64,000 nucleotides of DNA from the NCBI RefSeq assembly GCF_022267315.1, contig NZ_JAIKLE010000006.1, positions 180,855 through 244,854 on the forward strand, read 5' to 3'. The number at the start of each line of letters is the position of its first letter. Within the stretch, counting starts at the first letter, position 1. The position numbers were made by a program, and so were the translations under genes. Origin of the DNA: Maribellus maritimus (GTDB lineage: Bacteria > Bacteroidota > Bacteroidia > Bacteroidales > Prolixibacteraceae). Positions 9,107 to 18,181 of the stretch are shown piece after piece. The notes under the pieces were generated by a model, which was given only the letters and a program-made list of their open reading frames with translations, was not told the origin of the DNA and did no database searches.

Positions 9107-9733
9107 TTGAAAACAATTACTAAAATAGTTCTTCTCATTTCCACTGTTTGTTCGGTCAATTTTTCTTTCGGGCAGGAGGTGATTTTGATACGGCATGCAA
9201 AAGTAAACTTGGATACAAAAGGATGGATTGGGCATAAAAAGGCAGAACAATTGAGTAAGGCATACAACTCTGCTCCCATTGTTTCTTTTGATACAGAGAG
9301 AATTTTGAGTGAATTGCCTGATTTAAAAACAGATACTATCTATGTAAGCAACCTGAGCCGCTCCATTTCCACGGGATGGACTCTTTTTGGAGACTCAGCT
9401 ACTATTCTTTCTTCTCCTTTTCTGGATGAGTTTGATTTACACATATTACGTCTGCCATTGATTCTTCCCTACAAGGCATGGACTGGTATTTCACGCGCTT
9501 TTTGGTTTTTAGGAACGAATAAAAAATACAATGAGTCGTACAGGGAAGCTGAAATGAGAGTGAAACAAATTGCCGATTTTATAGAACAAAGGTTAAACTA
9601 CAACAGACAGGTAGTTCTGATAACGCATGGTTTTTTAAACAGAAACATTACAAAAGAACTTCAAAAAAGGAACTGGGAAAAAGTACAAAACAACGGGAAA
9701 AAAAACCTTGGAGCAACGATTCTGAAAAAATAA
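9107..9733 (+). CDS. Secreted histidine-phosphatase-superfamily protein
   Basis: The reading frame opens with TTG at 9107, which gives an immediate signal peptide (hydrophobic residues 5-20, cleavage near SFGQ) and so decides the start. The mature protein begins with EVILIRHAKV, the RHG/RHA phosphohistidine motif, followed by SNLSRS (substrate-phosphate arginine) and ITHGFLNR (second catalytic histidine). Phosphoglycerate-mutase-like histidine phosphatases of this length (208 residues) dephosphorylate small molecules or phosphoproteins; being exported, this one probably acts on an envelope or extracellular phosphoester. The barrel-protein gene starts 26 bases later on the same strand, suggesting a two-gene unit. 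Confidence 0.8.
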   Translation: MKTITKIVLLISTVCSVNFSFGQEVILIRHAKVNLDTKGWIGHKKAEQLSKAYNSAPIVSFDTERILSELPDLKTDTIYVSNLSRSISTGWTLFGDSATILSSPFLDEFDLHILRLPLILPYKAWTGISRAFWFLGTNKKYNESYREAEMRVKQIADFIEQRLNYNRQVVLITHGFLNRNITKELQKRNWEKVQNNGKKNLGATILKK

Positions 9734-9759
9734 TATGATAAATCGTTCGTTTCTTACGA

Positions 9760-10800
9760 GTGAAAATAATATTAACATATTTGTTCTTTTTGTTTTACCT
9801 GGTTTGCTTTTCCCAGCAGTCTGAACCCAAATACGAATGGATGCCTTTGTTCGATAACAGGTTGCCTTCGAAAATATTTGAAATTAAAACAGATGTAAAC
9901 TTTCAATATTCCATTATCTCTTCATCAAATATTGAAGAAACAGAAAATGGTTCAGCGGAAATATCGGGAAACAGAATCTCGAGTTTGAGTTTGAAATTTC
10001 CGTTACTAAACAAACCTGATATAAAACTAACAGGAAGCCTTAAATATACAGATGAACAGTTTTACTTTGAGGACCAGAATCCTCTTTCATACCCTCTGTA
10101 TGTGAGTTTGAACGACAGAAATCTGAAAACGCTGGGCGGAGGAGTTTACGGTTTTTTTCATCTCACAAGAAATCGTTCTTTTATAATACGTTCAAATTTA
10201 TTTTTGGCTGGCGATTTTTACAGAAGTGATAAGGGTTTCTCTTTTAAAGATTTGGCAAAGTTTTCGTTAGCCGCGGGTTACGGGATAAAAAAAGACAGCC
10301 ATACCTTTCATGGTTTTGGGGTATATTATGGTTATTCCCTGGGCAGGCCAACTATGCTTCCAATTTATTTATTCAAGAAGAATTTCAGAAATAGTATGGC
10401 GATGGAAATGATGTTGCCACAGAGTATAAAAGTTTGGAATAAATTTTCAGAAAAATCATTTGTTTACGCCCAAACAAAAATATCGGGGAACAGTTACACC
10501 ATTCGTTTAAATAATTCGGCTTTTGAGGAGTTTAACAGTTTGCAGTTGCGCCAATCCTATCTAAACTTTTCTTTAGGAGTAACTCATAAATTAGGAAAAT
10601 GGATTTGGTTTGAAGGTGAATTTGGCTATTCGCACAATTTGAATTTTAATGTTTCTGAAAGCAATTTCATCCCAAATCAAAGATTTCCCAAGCCCGACAA
10701 AAAATACCTCATTGAGTCAGAACTTGCAGGTTCACCTTTTATTTCCGTCTCGTTATTTTTGTCGCCGCCTCAGGGGTTTTTAGAGAAATACTTAAAATGA
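9760..10800 (+). CDS. Outer-membrane beta-barrel protein of unknown function (DUF6268-like)
   Basis: It starts with GTG at 9760, which supplies a clear signal peptide (hydrophobic 3-17, cleavage at CFSQQ). The 346-residue protein is rich in alternating aromatic/polar strands with glycine-aromatic girdles and turns, for example GGGVYGFFHLTRNRSFIIRS-like segments and GFGVYYGYSLG, typical of 8- to 14-strand outer-membrane barrels. The overall look fits the DUF6268 outer-membrane family, but I assign that only tentatively. No plug or TonB box is present. It follows the exported histidine phosphatase by 26 bases and ends 2 bases before the convergent SGNH hydrolase gene. Confidence 0.65.
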   Translation: MKIILTYLFFLFYLVCFSQQSEPKYEWMPLFDNRLPSKIFEIKTDVNFQYSIISSSNIEETENGSAEISGNRISSLSLKFPLLNKPDIKLTGSLKYTDEQFYFEDQNPLSYPLYVSLNDRNLKTLGGGVYGFFHLTRNRSFIIRSNLFLAGDFYRSDKGFSFKDLAKFSLAAGYGIKKDSHTFHGFGVYYGYSLGRPTMLPIYLFKKNFRNSMAMEMMLPQSIKVWNKFSEKSFVYAQTKISGNSYTIRLNNSAFEEFNSLQLRQSYLNFSLGVTHKLGKWIWFEGEFGYSHNLNFNVSESNFIPNQRFPKPDKKYLIESELAGSPFISVSLFLSPPQGFLEKYLK

Positions 10801-10802
10801 AT

Positions 10803-11462
10803 TTATTCCAAATATGAAGAAATAACCTTTCCCCAAATGTCGTAACCTTTTTTATTCATATGTAAGCCGTCTTCAATAAAGATATCCTGAAATACATCCC
10901 CGTTTTCATCCGTCGCCGGATACCATACATCCGCAAAATCAAGGTTCTTCTTCCTGTCGCAAAATTTCTTTAATCGCGTATTCAGTTTCATGTATTCCTT
11001 TTTCAAATTCTCTCTTGCAATACTTGGCTTGGGTGATATAAAAATGATTTTTGTATCGGGTAAATCCACGCGTATTTTATTGTACAATTCTTTGGCTTGC
11101 CGTTTTACCAGGCCCGGTTTTTTGTTTCCGGCAATGTCATTATCTCCTTCGTAGATAAAAAGAATTTCCGGTTTTTGTTTTAAAATAAGCTTATCGTAAT
11201 AGAAAATAAGGTCGCTAAAATGTGAACCACCAAAACCGTTGTTAATTACATTGTAATTGGGGAAGTATTCCTGAACGTCTTTCCACATTCTGATACTTGA
11301 ACTTCCGGCAAAAACCACCAATTTTTTGTCAGGGCTAAAATTGTATTCTTTATTAAAAAGTTCATCAACCTGGGTTTTGAAACGATTGGGATCCTGCGCA
11401 TTAGAGACTACTACTACCAAAAAAAGAAAAAACAGGATAAAGCAAAATTTACGATTATTCAT
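10803..11462 (-). CDS. SGNH/GDSL-family hydrolase, probable acetyl esterase
   Basis: A 219-residue exported esterase. The signal peptide covers residues 5-22 (cleavage near SNAQ). SGNH blocks are in order: FAGSSSIRMW (block I, catalytic Ser at about S55), NNGFGGS (block II, oxyanion Gly), EGDNDI (block III, Asn) and DGLHMNKKGY (block V, Asp-x-x-His). Enzymes of this type remove acetyl groups from sugars or lipids. It is the last gene of the minus-strand carbohydrate locus, 206 bases after the deacetylase gene, and with that gene it suggests that the target glycan is acetylated. The 206-base spacer leaves open whether it has its own promoter. Confidence 0.85.
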   Translation of the reverse strand: MNNRKFCFILFFLFLVVVVSNAQDPNRFKTQVDELFNKEYNFSPDKKLVVFAGSSSIRMWKDVQEYFPNYNVINNGFGGSHFSDLIFYYDKLILKQKPEILFIYEGDNDIAGNKKPGLVKRQAKELYNKIRVDLPDTKIIFISPKPSIARENLKKEYMKLNTRLKKFCDRKKNLDFADVWYPATDENGDVFQDIFIEDGLHMNKKGYDIWGKVISSYLE

Positions 11463-11668
11463 TCTCTGTTAATTTATATGTTCGTATGTTAATGGTTTGC
11501 AATTTCAGCAGTTGACTGGTTTGTCGACGGAAAAAAATTGCTGGTATATTGTTGTTTTTCGATGTAAATAAGGAAACTATTGTCATAATCAAACTAAAAG
11601 CAGATGCAACAATGAAGATATTAAGGTGTTGGATTAGAAATATTGCTGCTTATCGGTTTTTAAAGATA

Positions 11669-12514
11669 CTAATTTTTCAGATCCTTGTAACTAATCAATT
11701 TGATATTCTTTTTCTGAATGGTTTCTTTTACTTTGTCGCTGGTTAGAACTCGCGTTACCCATTCACGGTCGGTAGCAACATCCTCATAGCCTTTATGACC
11801 AACGGTTTCCATTTCTCCGTCTTCTTTTCCCGGATGTTCAACATACAAATATTTTCCGGGTGTAAGTTTTTCCAGATTTTCACAGAATTTGTCGATTCGT
11901 TCGTTGTATGCATCATTACGGCTCCAACCCGAAAAACGTTTGAGGCCCTCCGTATTAATATCAAGTTGATATTCTTTTGCCAGATTATTAACCAATGCAG
12001 CAATTTGAGGATTTAAGCCATTAAATCCCATGTGTGTGCTTATATGCGAAATATGCGGAACATGTTTTAACGAAATTTCAATCTGAGCGCGTAATTCCTG
12101 CTCTATTTCATCCAACTTCCACTCCGATTCCTGAATAGATGAGCCGGCCGGGAAATTGTTATTCTTCCATACCTGAGGGAAAAAATAGCCGTCTTTATCA
12201 ACCAGGCTGGGACAGTGGGTGAGGGGTCGCCACTTGGTATTGCTCCACTCGCTGGTCAATGTTAAATGGATTCCAACATCAAATCCCGGATTTTCATTTA
12301 ACATTTTTGTGGCTTCCAAAAACCAGGCACAGGGTGCCATCAATTCCACCGACTGTGCAATTCCGTTTTGATAGGTTTCAATGCAGGCCAGATTTGCTGC
12401 ATGAAAAGAGCCAATATCATCGGTGCGGATGAGCAGATAAATCTGGTTGTCATTTTGTGCAATTGTTCCCATGGATAAAAAAAGGATTAGGAAGCTAAGT
12501 ATTATATTTTTCAT
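11669..12514 (-). CDS. ChbG/YdjC-family carbohydrate deacetylase, exported
   Basis: The ORF can be extended upstream to 12637, but that would overlap the previous gene by 100 bases and put a charged leader ahead of a normal signal peptide. The ATG at 12514 gives a clean signal peptide (MKNIILSFLILFLSMGTIAQ) and a 23-base spacer. The family is shown by the metal-binding DD (D32-D33 in RTDDIGSFHAANLA), GIHLTLTSEW with its histidine, and HISHISTHMGF (H-x-x-x-H). YdjC/ChbG proteins remove N-acetyl groups from amino sugars such as chitobiose. The exported location suggests action on oligosaccharides in the periplasm. It probably sits in one transcript with the DoxX fusion upstream. Confidence 0.82.
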   Translation of the reverse strand: MKNIILSFLILFLSMGTIAQNDNQIYLLIRTDDIGSFHAANLACIETYQNGIAQSVELMAPCAWFLEATKMLNENPGFDVGIHLTLTSEWSNTKWRPLTHCPSLVDKDGYFFPQVWKNNNFPAGSSIQESEWKLDEIEQELRAQIEISLKHVPHISHISTHMGFNGLNPQIAALVNNLAKEYQLDINTEGLKRFSGWSRNDAYNERIDKFCENLEKLTPGKYLYVEHPGKEDGEMETVGHKGYEDVATDREWVTRVLTSDKVKETIQKKNIKLISYKDLKN

Positions 12515-12537
12515 AATATGTTGTTTTTCAAATTGTT

Positions 12538-14049
12538 TTATCCGTACCATTTTCTTGTACGGCCTTGCAGGTTGTTCAGAATCTGGTTGGTTGTATTTAC
12601 ATTGTTTACTATCTGGAAATCGAGCATTCCCACACATATAAAATCTGCTCCGTTTTTAAATGCCCAGTTAAAACCATCTTCGGGAGTGATTGCTCCTGCT
12701 GCCAGCACTTTAAAACCCATTACCGGAACTGTGGCACGTTGCACAAATTCGATTGTTTTATCGGGGAAAAGACAAAAAATATTATTGTGAAACCTGTTGT
12801 GATCCAAATAATTTTTACCATCTACCTCAAAAGGAACCCTGTTTTCAATGGGGTGGGCCGACCAGTATTTATCGTGGTGCATGGTTTTCATATAATAATC
12901 CGGTATAATTCCCTGTTCTTCGCAGGCAATCAACGAATCAACCGTGTGCGACGCCAATCCCGCAGTGTAGCCCTGGCTCCGGATACGATCCATCATTTTT
13001 TCGATTACATCAATCCGGTTGTCGCGCACCAGCCAGTCACACCAGTTTCCCTGAATCTGAACAATATCAACACCATAATCAATGGCTTTGTCGATGTTAA
13101 CAAAGTAGTCGTTGTTTTCCATATCGGGTGCCACCTGCGAAATCACTTTAATTTTGCTTCCGGTAATTTTTTTGTATTTCTGCATCAGTTCATTTGTGGG
13201 AAAACCAATGTTGATGGTATTTACTCCGGCTTTTTCTGCCAGCATCAGCGTTTCAAAAATTTTGGCTTCGGTGTTGTACGCCCGAAAAAGTGAGGAAACA
13301 TAGATCAGGTCGCGGGCATGGGCCCAGCCGCCAATCAGATTTCCTCCGATTATTAAACGGCTGATTTCGTGGTCGCCAATTTTTCCTTTCGGAAGTTCGC
13401 CCTTTAACTCGCTAATGTCTGCACCTCCAACCTGAATGGTTGCACCCGAAAGCGTATCTACACCATATTTTTCATGTTCTTTGAATGCACCAAAACCAAT
13501 AATGCCCAAAGCAGGGAGAGTTGCCAGATTTTTAAGGGCTTCCCGTCTTGAATTTTGAGGAGATTCGGGGTCAGGGGCTGTTTCAGATTTTTTATTTTCC
13601 TTTTGAAAAAATTTCAGGGCGTAAATTCCATACCCTTTTTCTTTAACAACCAGAAGAACAACAAGTGCCAGTGCCTCAATGAGATTTTTATTTACAATAA
13701 ACAAGTTGCCTTCTGTCGAACCAAAGATAGAGCCACCAAAAGGAGGATATGCAAAATAGTAAAGCAATAATAAAACAATTCCGGAAATGGAAGAAATACG
13801 TATTACAAGGCCCAGGAACAATCCAAGTCCGATAAGAATCAAACCTGCAATGTTTACAGGGTCTACAATATTCATTAAACTTTCAGAACCGCCCAGCCAG
13901 TTATAAAAGCCGGAAAATGGTCCCGTTGAATTGGTCAGATAACTGGCTGCCGACCAGTTTCCCATCCACAACTTTGCCAGGCCTTCATATAAAAAATGCC
14001 AGCCGATTGCTATTCTGAAAAAGGTAATGACGATTTTCTTTCGGTTCAT
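12538..14049 (-). CDS. DoxX membrane domain fused to an aldo/keto-reductase-like barrel domain
   Basis: Residues 1-140 match DoxX: four membrane helices with RIAIGWHFLYEGLAKLW at the start, as in the DoxX/thiosulfate-quinone-oxidoreductase-like family. Residues 167-190 contain a twin-arginine-like segment, SRREALKNLATLPALGIIGF, in the middle of the polypeptide, equivalent to the Tat signal at the start of stand-alone oxidoreductases. Residues about 224-503 resemble the TIM-barrel proteins of aldo/keto-reductase-type oxidoreductases that carry Tat signals in polysaccharide loci (ISRLIIGGNLIGGWAHARDL, VIEKMMDRIRSQGY, ADFICVGMLDFQIV). The canonical AKR Asp-Tyr-Lys-His set is not evident. It looks like a gene fusion tethering a sugar-modifying oxidoreductase to a redox membrane partner. 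It lies between GH78 and the deacetylase. Confidence 0.72.
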   Translation of the reverse strand: MNRKKIVITFFRIAIGWHFLYEGLAKLWMGNWSAASYLTNSTGPFSGFYNWLGGSESLMNIVDPVNIAGLILIGLGLFLGLVIRISSISGIVLLLLYYFAYPPFGGSIFGSTEGNLFIVNKNLIEALALVVLLVVKEKGYGIYALKFFQKENKKSETAPDPESPQNSRREALKNLATLPALGIIGFGAFKEHEKYGVDTLSGATIQVGGADISELKGELPKGKIGDHEISRLIIGGNLIGGWAHARDLIYVSSLFRAYNTEAKIFETLMLAEKAGVNTINIGFPTNELMQKYKKITGSKIKVISQVAPDMENNDYFVNIDKAIDYGVDIVQIQGNWCDWLVRDNRIDVIEKMMDRIRSQGYTAGLASHTVDSLIACEEQGIIPDYYMKTMHHDKYWSAHPIENRVPFEVDGKNYLDHNRFHNNIFCLFPDKTIEFVQRATVPVMGFKVLAAGAITPEDGFNWAFKNGADFICVGMLDFQIVNNVNTTNQILNNLQGRTRKWYG

Positions 14050-14157
14050 TTTAGATAGGTTTAGAATTGAATGTTTAAAGAAAATATATCTTACTCATTT
14101 TAAGAAAAATATCGAAGCTGAAATTTGGATGTGAAAGCAATTTAGATCACTTCTTTT

Positions 14158-16503
14158 TTATAAAATGAAATTATTTTTCCCTTCATTTAAGATTTTGGTT
14201 TTTCCATTAAATTCAAAAGTACCTTTCATTCCCGGAGGTAAATTAATTTGTGTTTTTAGTCCTTTCCTGTTTTTTTCATATTCTACTTCTATTCGGCCCT
14301 TTGGATGAGGCATGTCGGCTTTCAGAGAAGTCAGATTTCCCAGGTGCGGTGTAATTTTAACAGTTTTGAAACCAATGTCTGCCGGGTTTATTCCACCAAC
14401 CGAGCTTAGTAAGAAATAAGCCGGATGAGCACTCCACGCGTGGCAATCGGAACGATCGTGCGAAGCAAAACCCGTTTCGCCACAAGTGGTATGGCCTCGT
14501 TGAAGGAAGTTGTACCAGAAATCCAAATGACTTAAAAACAAATTTTCCTGCCCGGTTTTCTGCATGGCTTTAAACAGGAAAAACGAAAAATAGGAACTGG
14601 CCATTTCATCAAATTTGTCAAAACTTAAAATTCGATTTAGTAAATCCTTTTGTTGGGAAGGCGGAACCACATCGCAAAGGATGGCAAAAACATTGGTATG
14701 CTGCGAATAAATTTCTTTGTCGGCATAATCGCGGAATAACTGTTTTTCATTGTCTCGGCAACTGGTGTAAACTGCTACTTTTATTTTATTGGAAACCTCC
14801 TGCCAGTGATTTGCTTTTTGTTTTAATTCCAATTCCCGGAATAGTTGTGCTGCACAATCAAGTGTGTGGGCATAATAAAGAGTAAGCAATGCCGACTGCT
14901 TAATTTCCTTCTTTTCATTTGAACGGGGAATACTTCCTTGGGTAATGCTCCAATCGATAAAACTCTGGTTGGAAACCGTTCCAATCATCCCGGTTCGTTC
15001 ATCAAGATGTTCCTGATAAAATTGAAGCACACCTTCAATTTTATTTTGAAATTGTTTTACAAATGCCGAGTCGCCCCGCATAAAATAATAATCACGCAAC
15101 GTTTGAATCCAAGCCATTGACCAGCCGCCCATATCAAAATCGAATCGTGAAGGATATGCCGATTTAAACAGGCCTGTTTCTTTATTTTCCGATTGCGGAT
15201 ATAAACGGAGTACTTCACGCAGTAAACGGTCGTCGGTTGAATTGTATGTTGAAATGGCCGAAATTGGCCTATTATCGCCGCCGTAACTCAATTGCTCATA
15301 AAATGGTGTGTCGTAATATGTTTCGCCGGAACACATGCGTAATGTTCGTTTGCTTATTTCAAAAATTTCATTTAAACTGTCGCTGTTGCTTTCAAAAGTT
15401 GCCATTTCGCGGTAGGGATAACCGGAATATTCATTTTGAAACGAAACAATTTCCAGTGCTTTGCTTTTTGTTTCGACGTTAAATTGGACATAGCGAAAAG
15501 CACGTTTCCACAGCGGGCGAAAAGTTCGGAAGCCACCGTCGGTGTGAAAAATATCCCAAACACCAAACATTGAAAGCCCGTTCACTGAGTCGCGGTGGGC
15601 CTTGAGATTTACTTTTTCATACAATGCTTCGGCATATTTTATTTGAATGGAACTACCTTCTCCATTGTTTACAGTTAATTCAGGATAACCCATGGTAAAG
15701 GTTTCGAAATCGACTAAAAAAGAGGCTTTTGTATTGGCAGGAATAATGAGTTTGGATTGCCCGTTCCATTTTTCGGTTTGAATATCAATTCCTTCTATTT
15801 TGCGAATACGGGCAGGATATTCAATGTGATTATCCATAAAAGCAATATTTCTCGGAACCAGGTTCCAGGGAGCTTGTTTTTCAAATACCAATGGTTCAGT
15901 ATCTAACCAGTTTCTGTCGTCAAAATCAGCCGTTTCCCAACCCCAGGGATATTTTTCCGCAAAAACCTCATCGCCGCCACCACAGGCATAAAAACCATAA
16001 AACCAGCGATTTTTAAAAATCATTTCATTGTAGGAAATTACCTTGTAAGCTGGATTTTTATATACTTTCCATGCATTGCCGGTATTTAATTCATTAAAGT
16101 CTTCATTTTCAGCACGCAACATAAAAGCTGTTTGCGCCGAAATAAAAGCCAGTGGTTTATCTGCTCCTCCATTATAAACCAATGCAGCCAACTGATTCTT
16201 TCCGGCTGTTAGAAACGGTGCAATGTCAATTACATCGTATTTATAAGTTTGTAAGTCTCCCTTGGCCGGCCCGTAACAAACACGCTGTCCGTTTACAAAT
16301 AAATTGTAACGATTATCTGCTGAAACATGGATAATCAGCTGCTCCGGTACTTTATTCAAATTAAAGGCTTTTCGGAAATGGTAAACTCCGTAACCGGTAT
16401 TGTTGGCCGAAGGATAAGAAACCCAGGGCGCGTTTTGACCCATAGAATTGAGTGCCCACAATAGAATCAGGAAAAATGAAACAGGCTTTAGTAATTGGTT
16501 CAT
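14158..16503 (-). CDS. Alpha-L-rhamnosidase-like glycoside hydrolase (GH78)
   Basis: A 781-residue exported enzyme (signal peptide 1-23, ending SMGQN). It has the GH78 architecture: N-terminal beta-sandwich modules with FRKAFNLNKVPEQLIIHVSA-type strands and a DDRNW motif (to about 340), an (alpha/alpha)6 barrel starting near 370 and a C-terminal beta domain containing GFKTVKITPHLGNL. The catalytic region YYDTPFYEQLSYGGDNR (397-412) aligns with the D-x-P-x-x-E-R-x-x-W-x-G-D motif of the family, with Gln replacing the usual Arg and Tyr the Trp. GH78 enzymes release terminal alpha-L-rhamnose from pectins, glycosides or bacterial and algal glycans. A terminator separates it from susD, 107 bases upstream, so it may be expressed at a lower level or from its own promoter. 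Confidence 0.85.
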   Translation of the reverse strand: MNQLLKPVSFFLILLWALNSMGQNAPWVSYPSANNTGYGVYHFRKAFNLNKVPEQLIIHVSADNRYNLFVNGQRVCYGPAKGDLQTYKYDVIDIAPFLTAGKNQLAALVYNGGADKPLAFISAQTAFMLRAENEDFNELNTGNAWKVYKNPAYKVISYNEMIFKNRWFYGFYACGGGDEVFAEKYPWGWETADFDDRNWLDTEPLVFEKQAPWNLVPRNIAFMDNHIEYPARIRKIEGIDIQTEKWNGQSKLIIPANTKASFLVDFETFTMGYPELTVNNGEGSSIQIKYAEALYEKVNLKAHRDSVNGLSMFGVWDIFHTDGGFRTFRPLWKRAFRYVQFNVETKSKALEIVSFQNEYSGYPYREMATFESNSDSLNEIFEISKRTLRMCSGETYYDTPFYEQLSYGGDNRPISAISTYNSTDDRLLREVLRLYPQSENKETGLFKSAYPSRFDFDMGGWSMAWIQTLRDYYFMRGDSAFVKQFQNKIEGVLQFYQEHLDERTGMIGTVSNQSFIDWSITQGSIPRSNEKKEIKQSALLTLYYAHTLDCAAQLFRELELKQKANHWQEVSNKIKVAVYTSCRDNEKQLFRDYADKEIYSQHTNVFAILCDVVPPSQQKDLLNRILSFDKFDEMASSYFSFFLFKAMQKTGQENLFLSHLDFWYNFLQRGHTTCGETGFASHDRSDCHAWSAHPAYFLLSSVGGINPADIGFKTVKITPHLGNLTSLKADMPHPKGRIEVEYEKNRKGLKTQINLPPGMKGTFEFNGKTKILNEGKNNFIL

Positions 16504-16573
16504 AATATTATTGTTGGTGAGTTTTGTCGCTTTTGCTTTTGAAAATTAATGACTTTTGAAATATAGTAAAAAA

Positions 16574-16598
16574 GAGGGACCGTATGGCCCCTCCGAAA
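16574..16598 (-). terminator. Rho-independent terminator after susD
   Basis: Reading the minus strand, an 8-bp stem (16586-16593 pairing with 16574-16581, one A-C mismatch, 4-base loop) is followed by a run of six T. It lies 18 bases past the susD stop and before the GH78 gene. Confidence 0.7.
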
Positions 16599-16610
16599 AG
16601 CTAAACTATA

Positions 16611-18173
16611 CTAATAGCCAGTATTTTGATTCATGTTCGGATTTTCTACTACTTCTTTTTCCGGCAAGGGAAAATTGATGTTGTCGTCCTGAAAACTAAA
16701 ATCGGGCAATAGTGATTGGAAATCCAGTGATTTTAAATCAATTTCACCTGCCATGTGGCGACGTCTTAAATCCCACCAACGATGTCCTTCTTCAAAAGCC
16801 AGTTCGAGTCTGCGTTCCTCAAAAACCCATTCCAAAACAACATCTGCATCGCTTTCAGAAATATCTTTATCTTCCGGAATGGAAGACGGAGTTTCGTCCT
16901 CTGTGGAGTTTCTCGCCCTTTCCCGTATTTCGTTAATGATTGAGATTGCTTCACTCAAATTTTCTCCGGAGCGAACTATGGCTTCCGCTTTTAAAAGAAG
17001 GATATCGGCATAGCGTAAAATTCGTGGATTATTTATACTGACTTCATTTCCTTCACCTCCCCAACCTGCTGCATAGGCTGTGTTCTTTATGTATTTCTTT
17101 ACATTTAAAGCTTCTTCGGCATCAGCACTCAAATTATAGTCTTTTCTGGGATCGCCTTCTTCATATGCATTTCTTATTGAACTTGTTGCTGTATAATATG
17201 AATTTCCAATCCACGATGGTTTTTGTGTGAAAAAACCGTAGTAAGCAGCAATTTCGCCAATAACAGCAAATGCGTCGTTTCCGCCTGCACCCCCAACAAA
17301 TGGGTTCACATTTCCGGGTGAGGAATTTGCCTGATATTCGAAAAGAGACTCTTCATTGTTTTCATAAGAAACATCAAAATTCTGACTGTAAACAGGAGTG
17401 AGACTCATTCCGCTTAGCATATTAAAATCTGAAATTGCAGCCGTAAAATCTTCATTGGTATTGTTTACCGATCCCCGAAATACCAAACATTTTCCCCGGA
17501 GACCAAGTGCGGAGTTTTTGGTTACACGGCCTTTCATTTCAGCAGACCAGCTATCAGGCAGTAATTGTGCGGCTTCCTGCAGATCAATAATCGCCTGATC
17601 CAACAACTCTGTCCCCTGAGAATTTGGAGGATAAGCGTTTTCGATATTTACAATACGTTCGGTGATCAAAGGTGCAGTTCCAAAAGCATTCCAGAGCTGC
17701 AAGTACATGTAAGCTCTTAGAAATAAAGCTTCTCCTTTGTGGTAATCCTTTAATTCGGGCTGGTTTGAATAAGCAAAATCACCGTTTTCCTCAATTTTCT
17801 GAAGCATTGTATTTGCCCTTGCAATCAGTTGATATGCAAAATCGTAAAAAAGACTTAACTGACCATTACTTCCGTTTAACCCTGAAAAATTTTCCAATGC
17901 GTAGTTTGCACTTGTAGTTAAATCATCGCCTGGTAAATGCCATACCGGAGCAACATTGTTGTTTTGCCCTCCCCTAAAAGCGTAGAAAAACGATAATTTC
18001 TGATAAACTCCCATAATGGCCTCTTCCATTTGGGTTTCGTTCTGAAAATAAGAACCTTCAGTGTTTCCAATAGGGACCAGGTCGATTGTTGATTCGTCGC
18101 AGGAAATCAGTGAGATTATAAAAATCAACAGTAAACTAAATGATACTTTTATATTTTTCATTTTGGTATTCAT
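16611..18173 (-). CDS. susD: SusD/RagB-family glycan-binding outer-membrane lipoprotein
   Basis: A 520-residue lipoprotein with signal peptide and lipobox LISC (Cys25). It shows the SusD layout: an N-terminal SusD-like domain with YQKLSFFYAFRGG, the helical TPR-type scaffold (GEALFLRAYMYLQLWNAFG), and a C-terminal RagB/SusD segment ending in the conserved ERRLELAFEEGHRWWDLRR. The NPNMNQNTGY end is also typical. SusD proteins cap the SusC channel and hold oligosaccharides for import across the outer membrane. The start lies 8 bases after the susC stop, and the genes are translated as a pair. A terminator follows. The ligand cannot be read from the sequence; neighbouring GH78 and deacetylases suggest a rhamnose-containing glycan. 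Confidence 0.93.
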   Translation of the reverse strand: MNTKMKNIKVSFSLLLIFIISLISCDESTIDLVPIGNTEGSYFQNETQMEEAIMGVYQKLSFFYAFRGGQNNNVAPVWHLPGDDLTTSANYALENFSGLNGSNGQLSLFYDFAYQLIARANTMLQKIEENGDFAYSNQPELKDYHKGEALFLRAYMYLQLWNAFGTAPLITERIVNIENAYPPNSQGTELLDQAIIDLQEAAQLLPDSWSAEMKGRVTKNSALGLRGKCLVFRGSVNNTNEDFTAAISDFNMLSGMSLTPVYSQNFDVSYENNEESLFEYQANSSPGNVNPFVGGAGGNDAFAVIGEIAAYYGFFTQKPSWIGNSYYTATSSIRNAYEEGDPRKDYNLSADAEEALNVKKYIKNTAYAAGWGGEGNEVSINNPRILRYADILLLKAEAIVRSGENLSEAISIINEIRERARNSTEDETPSSIPEDKDISESDADVVLEWVFEERRLELAFEEGHRWWDLRRRHMAGEIDLKSLDFQSLLPDFSFQDDNINFPLPEKEVVENPNMNQNTGY

Positions 18174-18181
18174 ATTTGTTG

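Noticed and set aside
12515..12637. Upstream extension of the deacetylase gene by 41 codons
   Set aside because: It overlaps the preceding gene by 100 bases and puts a charged leader ahead of a clean signal peptide.
12565..13293. Long plus-strand ORF inside the DoxX fusion gene
   Set aside because: It is antisense to a well-supported coding sequence and has cysteine/isoleucine-rich, low-likelihood composition typical of shadow frames.
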